Positions 59,971 through 64,000 of a stretch of DNA of 64,000 bases are shown one piece after another; the first letter of the stretch is position 1; each line of letters opens with the position of its first letter. The position numbers and the translations under genes were made by a program. Source of the stretch: Prototheca cutis (lineage: Eukaryota; Chlorophyta; Trebouxiophyceae; Chlorellales; Chlorellaceae); contig BCIH01000001.1 in NCBI GenBank assembly GCA_002897115.2, forward strand, positions 2,098,039-2,162,038. The letters are read 5' to 3'. The notes under the pieces were generated by a model. The model was not told the origin of the DNA and did not search any database. It worked only from the letters and a program-made list of their open reading frames with translations.

Positions 59971-60646
59971 TACAGTAACGGCAGTAAATGATGCAACCTT
60001 GCTGAAATTCGCCGACTCCCGCCTGCATAGCAAGGGCATGTGTCCCAAACAAAATACCTGTTGGGCCGCATTCCCTGGCCACACCACTCAGAAAATGGGT
60101 TGGGTTCCTTCTTGGCAGCAGGACAGGTCGTGCGGAGAGCAGACGCCCACGGTGGTGTGTCATCAGCTGGTGCTGCACAAACAAGGAGTGCCAACCCCTG
60201 AAAGGCGAGCATCATCTCTGGAACAGAGACTTGATGGCGTGTCTGAACATGAGGCACATCGTGCAGAGCCTGCAGAAGACCGACAAGTGGCCTCAGCGCT
60301 TCCAGCGCCCAGCGCTGCAGTGCTGATGGACATCCATCCATCCATCCTGGGGGTTTATAGCCTTCCCAACTGGGGGTCGGAACCCCCGGGGCTCCTTCCC
60401 TCCCCCGGCAAGGGAGAGCAGCCCCGGGGGCGGAAACCCCGGGGGCTCCCTTCCCGGGGCAACGAGCCTAGTGCTCCTTGCCCCGGGAAGGGAAAGCAGC
60501 CCCGGAGGTGGTCCATCATTGAGGTGGTCCACCTTCCTATTGCCTTGCAGAGTGTGAAAATTTTCTCAGTGATGCCCAGCAACCCCCGAGGTGATGTGAC
60601 GCTGGTGCCGGCTGAGCTGGTTCCATTATTTTTGCCCTGCATGGTA
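59971..60646 (+). mobile_element. Repeat element copy 3: TnpB/Fanzor-like C-terminal remnant, opposite orientation to copy 1
   Basis: The right end is CCATTATTTTTGCCCTGCATGGTA, matching the terminal repeat of copies 1 and 2; the left terminal repeat at about 59971 is diverged. On the plus strand, 60204-60326 reads GEHHLWNRDLMACLNMRHIV and on to a stop, the same motif as in copy 1. The upstream part (KMGWVPSWQQDRSCGEQTPT, from about 60090) is now in a different frame, so the copy is frameshifted as well as N-terminally truncated. Downstream of the stop, 60360-60510 is a GC-rich block containing two copies of a CCCCGGGG/TTCCC hairpin unit that is present once in copy 1. Interpretation as a decayed Fanzor/TnpB element is inferred from the WNRD motif and zinc-ribbon context. 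Confidence 0.6.
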
Positions 60647-60791
60647 GCCCTCGCAACAGCTCCCTGAACAAAAAAAACCGTTAGGAGGGGGGTTCGAACG
60701 CACCCGTGCTTAGAGGAACAACGCTTCCAGCTTGGATGAGCTCTAGTTGTACATTATATGTCTCGTAAGAATTTAAAACAACGCAGCAAAA

Positions 60792-61475
60792 ATGGTGACG
60801 GCAGAGGAATTGAAGCTGAAGCTGGTCGTAGCCTGGCAGGATGTCAGCTCGCAGCAGCTCTTCGTGCCGGCGGTCGTGGGCCTGGCAGCAGTGTTCTTCA
60901 CTGTCCTATTACTCAGCACTCTGTCAAAGAGCAAGGCCGCAAAAAAAGCAGCGAAAGCCCCCAAGTCCCCGACGGGCACCGTCATCAAAGATGGAGTCCG
61001 GAGGAGCACCAGGTACGAGTGCCTCCCGCGCATCCAGGCGTGATCGGGGAGCACGCCATGCCTGCATGCCTCTTGAAAGACTGCAATGAATATTTGCGAA
61101 TTATTCACGCTCCCTTGGCCCAAGCCGTGCAGGGTCCACAAGCCCCCCGTGAGCGACGACTTCTTCTCCCCAATCACCGCCACCAAGGTGAGCTCGGTTT
61201 TGTGGCTGCCTCGGTTTGCCGGTGACAGCTGCCACCATCCACATGCCTGCCTTTAGAGGAACGCTGTCTGTGCTGCACAGAACGCAACACCTGCCCGTAT
61301 CGAATTGATATCCACACAGAAGACCGAGTCCAAGTCGGCTCCCCTGCCCCCGAGCTCGCCCTCCCCGAAGAAGCGGAGCACCCGGTCAACGGCCTCCGCC
61401 GCCGCTGTGGCTGCGCCAGCTGAGACGGCGGCCACCCCTCGTCGCAGCACGCGGCGTTCCTCGCGCCTGTCGTGA
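60792..61475 (+). CDS. Small single-pass membrane protein with basic RRSTR-rich tail
   Basis: Three exons close in phase: 60792-61012, 61133-61187 and 61257-61475 (stop TGA), giving 164 residues. The start MVTAEELKLKLVVAWQDVSS is followed by one hydrophobic helix, LFVPAVVGLAAVFFTVLLLS (about residues 24-45). After a Lys/Ala-rich patch (KSKAAKKAAKAPKSP) comes RRSTRVHKPPVSDDFFSP. The C-terminal part is Ala/Pro/Ser-rich with further KRSTR and RRSTRRSSR motifs. The positive charge after the helix predicts a cytosolic or nuclear-facing tail. I do not recognise a family; a membrane-anchored chromatin- or RNA-binding tail is one possibility, from composition only. Confidence 0.62.
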
Positions 61476-62062
61476 TGCGCCCGGTGCTGGCAGTGGCGTG
61501 AAGGGGAGGGAAGGCATGTGCAAGGCGCAGAACCTTGTTACGGCTTGCGTGTTCTCCCTGACTGGCACCAAGAAACCCCGTGTTGGGCACGGCATCAGTC
61601 GCCCAACCCCCTGGTCGCATCAACTGACCCTCCCAAGCACATTTGACCCGGACGCCCTGTTTGTGCGACGACCCTCTCGCAAGCTGGAAACTCGTCACAG
61701 CCTGTTTGGCCTGGTTCCTGGCCACACCTGACCTGACTTTGACCTTTGACACTGTGACTTTGACCCGGGGGTTGCCGACCGGCATGCTTCCCAGCCAGGC
61801 TCCCACGAGCGACTATGCCACCTCGACCAAACTCCCTCAACTGACTGACCATGACGGAGACGGCTGTAACACTGCAGTCACCGACAATTTGACCCCGGTT
61901 GCGATGTGCAGCAGAGGGCTGTGTTTCCTTGCACCAGGGGGTGTGGGAGAACAGCCAAACGTGAGCGGGATCCTTGATCACAACTGGGGAGCCCGTTCGG
62001 GGGCCGGGTTTGACACAAGAACCAACGAGTCAAAGCCCACACCCCTATGTATTAGCCATCAA
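61476..62062. other. Convergent intergenic region
   Basis: About 590 bases between the small membrane protein (+) and CstF-77 (-) stop codons. No gene or repeat supported. Confidence 0.5.
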
Positions 62063-64000
62063 TCATGGCCGTGCCATCTTGCGGCGCATGCGGTAGATGT
62101 CCTGGGCCCCCCCATAGTCCATGCCCATCGGTGGGCCATAACCACCGCCACCGCGCCCCTCGTCGTCGCTGCCTTCCCCCCGGTCGGGTTTGCGCTTGTA
62201 GGCCTGCTGGAGACCGCCATAGTCGACGTATCCACCGGGCGCAGCTGAGGGCGGCGGCCCGCCATACGGTCCCGACACCTGCTGCTGCTGGAGTTCACGC
62301 TGGGCACGCTGGCGCCGGCGCTCTCGGGCGGCGGCCGCCTCGTGAGCCTCGATGCCTGCAGGCGAGTAATCGTTGGCCATGATGACGTCCAGCACGCGAT
62401 CCACTTCGGGTGCAGGGCCCTCCACTGCAATTTGTTTGAGGGGTTTGGAGGAGGGAGGGGGGTTTGGAGGGGATTTCTGATCAGACAACTAAATTTCCAT
62501 TTTCATCAGCCACCAGGCGCCCAAGCACGGCAGTGTGATCAAGACAAAGTACACAAAAAATCATTTCCCGAAAGCGAACAATAACACGCGTACGTGTCCT
62601 TGGCAGTGGGAGGTCCTGGATGAATTCCTTGAGGTCTGGGGGGACGACAAATGGCCGGGTCATGCCCGGCGCCGGCGCGGGCTCAGCGACTACTGGTGCT
62701 ACGGAGGTGGCTGCGGCAGTTGCAGCAGGCCCGGTGCCACTGCTGCGCAGGGTCTCGAGCTGCTGCCTATTTCTTTCAGCCTCTTCTTCATCCTCATCTT
62801 CATCGACGTCATTCCCATCACCCCCCACCCCAGCACCGCCCCCGACGCCATGAGCAGTTGCAGCGAGCTCTGCGGCCCACGCCTGGGCCGCACCCGGGTC
62901 GGCCGGCAGGAGCCCGTGCGTGCCGTACAGCAGCGCTGCTTCCGCGAGCGCTTGCCCAGCGACATCCATTGGTGGCAGCGAGTCAGGGGTGACGCTGGCG
63001 GCACCCGCAGCGCGGAGGAGGCGAGCCTCGCGAAAGCTGGCGCGAGCCTGGCGACGGCGCAAAGCTACGGCGGCTGCGGCCTGTCTCACGCCGCACGCGG
63101 CTTCGAGCTCTAAAAAAGCATCCCACAGGCCCAGTGTCCCGGGGTCGTCGACCGGCAGCCCCGGCAGCGCACGCTCCAGCAGGGCCCGTGCATTGGCGGC
63201 GTCCCCCCGGCCGCGGAGAAAGACGAGGTAGGCTGCCACAAATCCAGCTTCAGAACCATGCGATTTCATGCCCAGTTCCAGCAGGTTCCTGGGGACCGTG
63301 TCCACCCCACCTGCATGCGCCCACTCCAGCTCCGCCGCCGCCGCAAATGCCTGCCAGCCCAGCCCCGGCCAGCGCCGGGCCCTCAAGAACACGCGGCGAG
63401 CGGCCGTCAAACTGTCGGCCCGTGCCGCAAACCGCATCGCCGCCACCCAAGCCAGCGTGCCCTGTGCCGCATCAAACTGCAGCGCCGGCGGCGTCTCCGG
63501 AGCTGGCTCAGAGGTGGTACTTGGAAGCTGCCCTGCGTCCGAGCCACCAATTGGGCTGGTAGTTGGTTCATCTCCTGCTCCGGCTCCCGATGTCGAGCCC
63601 CCCCCAGCCGTGTCAGCATCAACTGCTCTATCAGCTTTCACAGCACCAGGGGACTCGGCCTCCATGCCAGTCAGCGTTTCTTCGTGCACGGCCCGGGCTT
63701 CGTCCAGCATGCCACGCTCCTCGTAGACGTCGGCAAGGGCGAGATGGAGCGCCACACAGGGCGGCGCGGCCTCGGCCCGCCGTGCGCTGTCGAGGACTTC
63801 GGCCGCCGATGCCAGGCCCCCCCCGCCCCGCCCACTGCGATGCCATTCGGCAAATGCCAGGGCCAGCTCCGCATCCCCGGGTCGTAAAGACAGCGCCTGG
63901 CCGAAACACAACGTTATGCGATCAGAGTACGTCGCGTCATCAAGGCCCTGCCGATCGACGAGCTCCCAGGCAATCCACGTACGCGTTGCCCGAGCAGCCC
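62063..64000 (-). CDS. CSTF3: CstF-77 / suppressor of forked (3'-end processing HAT protein), 5' end outside window
   Basis: Two exons are visible: one open from the window edge (about 64000) down to 62594, and 62063-62424 (stop). Near the window edge the frame reads TWIAWELVDRQGLDDATYSD followed by LCFGQALSLRPGDAELALAF, a HAT repeat. Further repeats are ALHLALADVYEERGMLDEAR, RVFLRARRWPGLGWQAFAAA, GFVAAYLVFLRGRGDAANAR and LGLWDAFLELEAACGVRQAA, matching the C-terminal HAT array of CstF-77. The region RPFVVPPDLKEFIQDLPLP leads to the hinge, and the very end has DIYRMRRKMARP, equivalent to the DIYRARQQKR tail that binds CstF-64. Long Ala/Gly/Ser-rich inserts are present (about residues 100-160 and 370-420 of the visible part). 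The subunit scaffolds the cleavage stimulation factor in mRNA polyadenylation. Confidence 0.85.

Noticed and set aside
60680..60745. tRNA-like B-box (GTTCGAAC) followed by a T run on the minus strand
   Set aside because: The five bases before TTCGAAC (GTGCG) do not pair with the CCCCC after it, and no matching acceptor stem or A-box is found. At best a degenerate tRNA relic.

Overview
This window is nuclear DNA from a GC-rich, intron-dense, probably unicellular eukaryote. Genes sit a few hundred bases apart on both strands. Most coding sequence is broken by short GT-AG introns, with a few GC-AG introns, and no operon structure is visible. Several proteins are close to plant or green-lineage forms: an OEP16-3/B14.7-type Tim17 protein, a plant-like 5S rRNA and a class I histone deacetylase. 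An alga is therefore plausible, but nothing here is diagnostic for a plastid and I do not name a lineage. Two assembly gaps (N runs), two single ambiguous bases and long homopolymers show this is a draft assembly.

Layout. 1-1466 (+): C-terminal part of CTF18. 1758-3084 (+): a small CYSTM protein with GYPP repeats, built from seven tiny exons. 3351-5410 (-): an RRP5 HAT/TPR module that appears complete without S1 domains. 5743-7162 (+): a DUF1749 hydrolase. 7371 to about 9080 (+): an unrecognised gene. About 9190-9990 (+): a SAP-domain protein. 10163-10763: copy 1 of a repeated element. 11082-12663 (+): WDR13-like WD40 protein. 13001-13597 (-): unknown. About 13700-15626 (-): NO66-type JmjC oxygenase. 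15795-15908 (-): 5S rRNA. 16387-18545 (-): unknown acidic protein. 19064-20122 (-) and 20722-22213 (+): a divergent pair, OEP16-3/B14.7 and SURF1. 22497-25679 (-) and 26476-28891 (+): a divergent pair, HDAC and a DUF2009 protein. 29453-31133 (-): unknown eight-helix membrane protein. 31649-33057 (-): MND1. 33612-33969: element copy 2. 34183-36604 (+): coiled-coil protein. 36904-38679 (-): HMG-CoA lyase. 39172-40594 (-): Derlin. 41209-59681 (+): a tandem array of three multi-pass membrane class 3 lipases. 59971-60646: element copy 3. 60792-61475 (+): small single-pass membrane protein. 62063-64000 (-): CstF-77, running off the window.

Themes. There are mitochondrial genes (SURF1, B14.7, HMG-CoA lyase), chromatin, DNA and RNA genes (CTF18, HDAC, NO66, MND1, CstF-77, RRP5, 5S) and membrane or ER genes (Derlin, lipases). 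The least ordinary parts are: (a) a repeated element with terminal inverted repeats, two of whose three copies carry what looks like the C-terminal RuvC/zinc-ribbon end of a TnpB/Fanzor-type nuclease next to a GC-rich hairpin block; (b) the three-gene array of multi-TM lipases; (c) the free-standing RRP5 HAT module; and (d) recurrent T-run/G-run and GT-repeat/G-run tracts in introns of unrelated genes.

Exon joins were built by hand from splice consensus, reading phase and family knowledge. Where I say that phases close, the exon lengths sum to a multiple of three with no internal stop.
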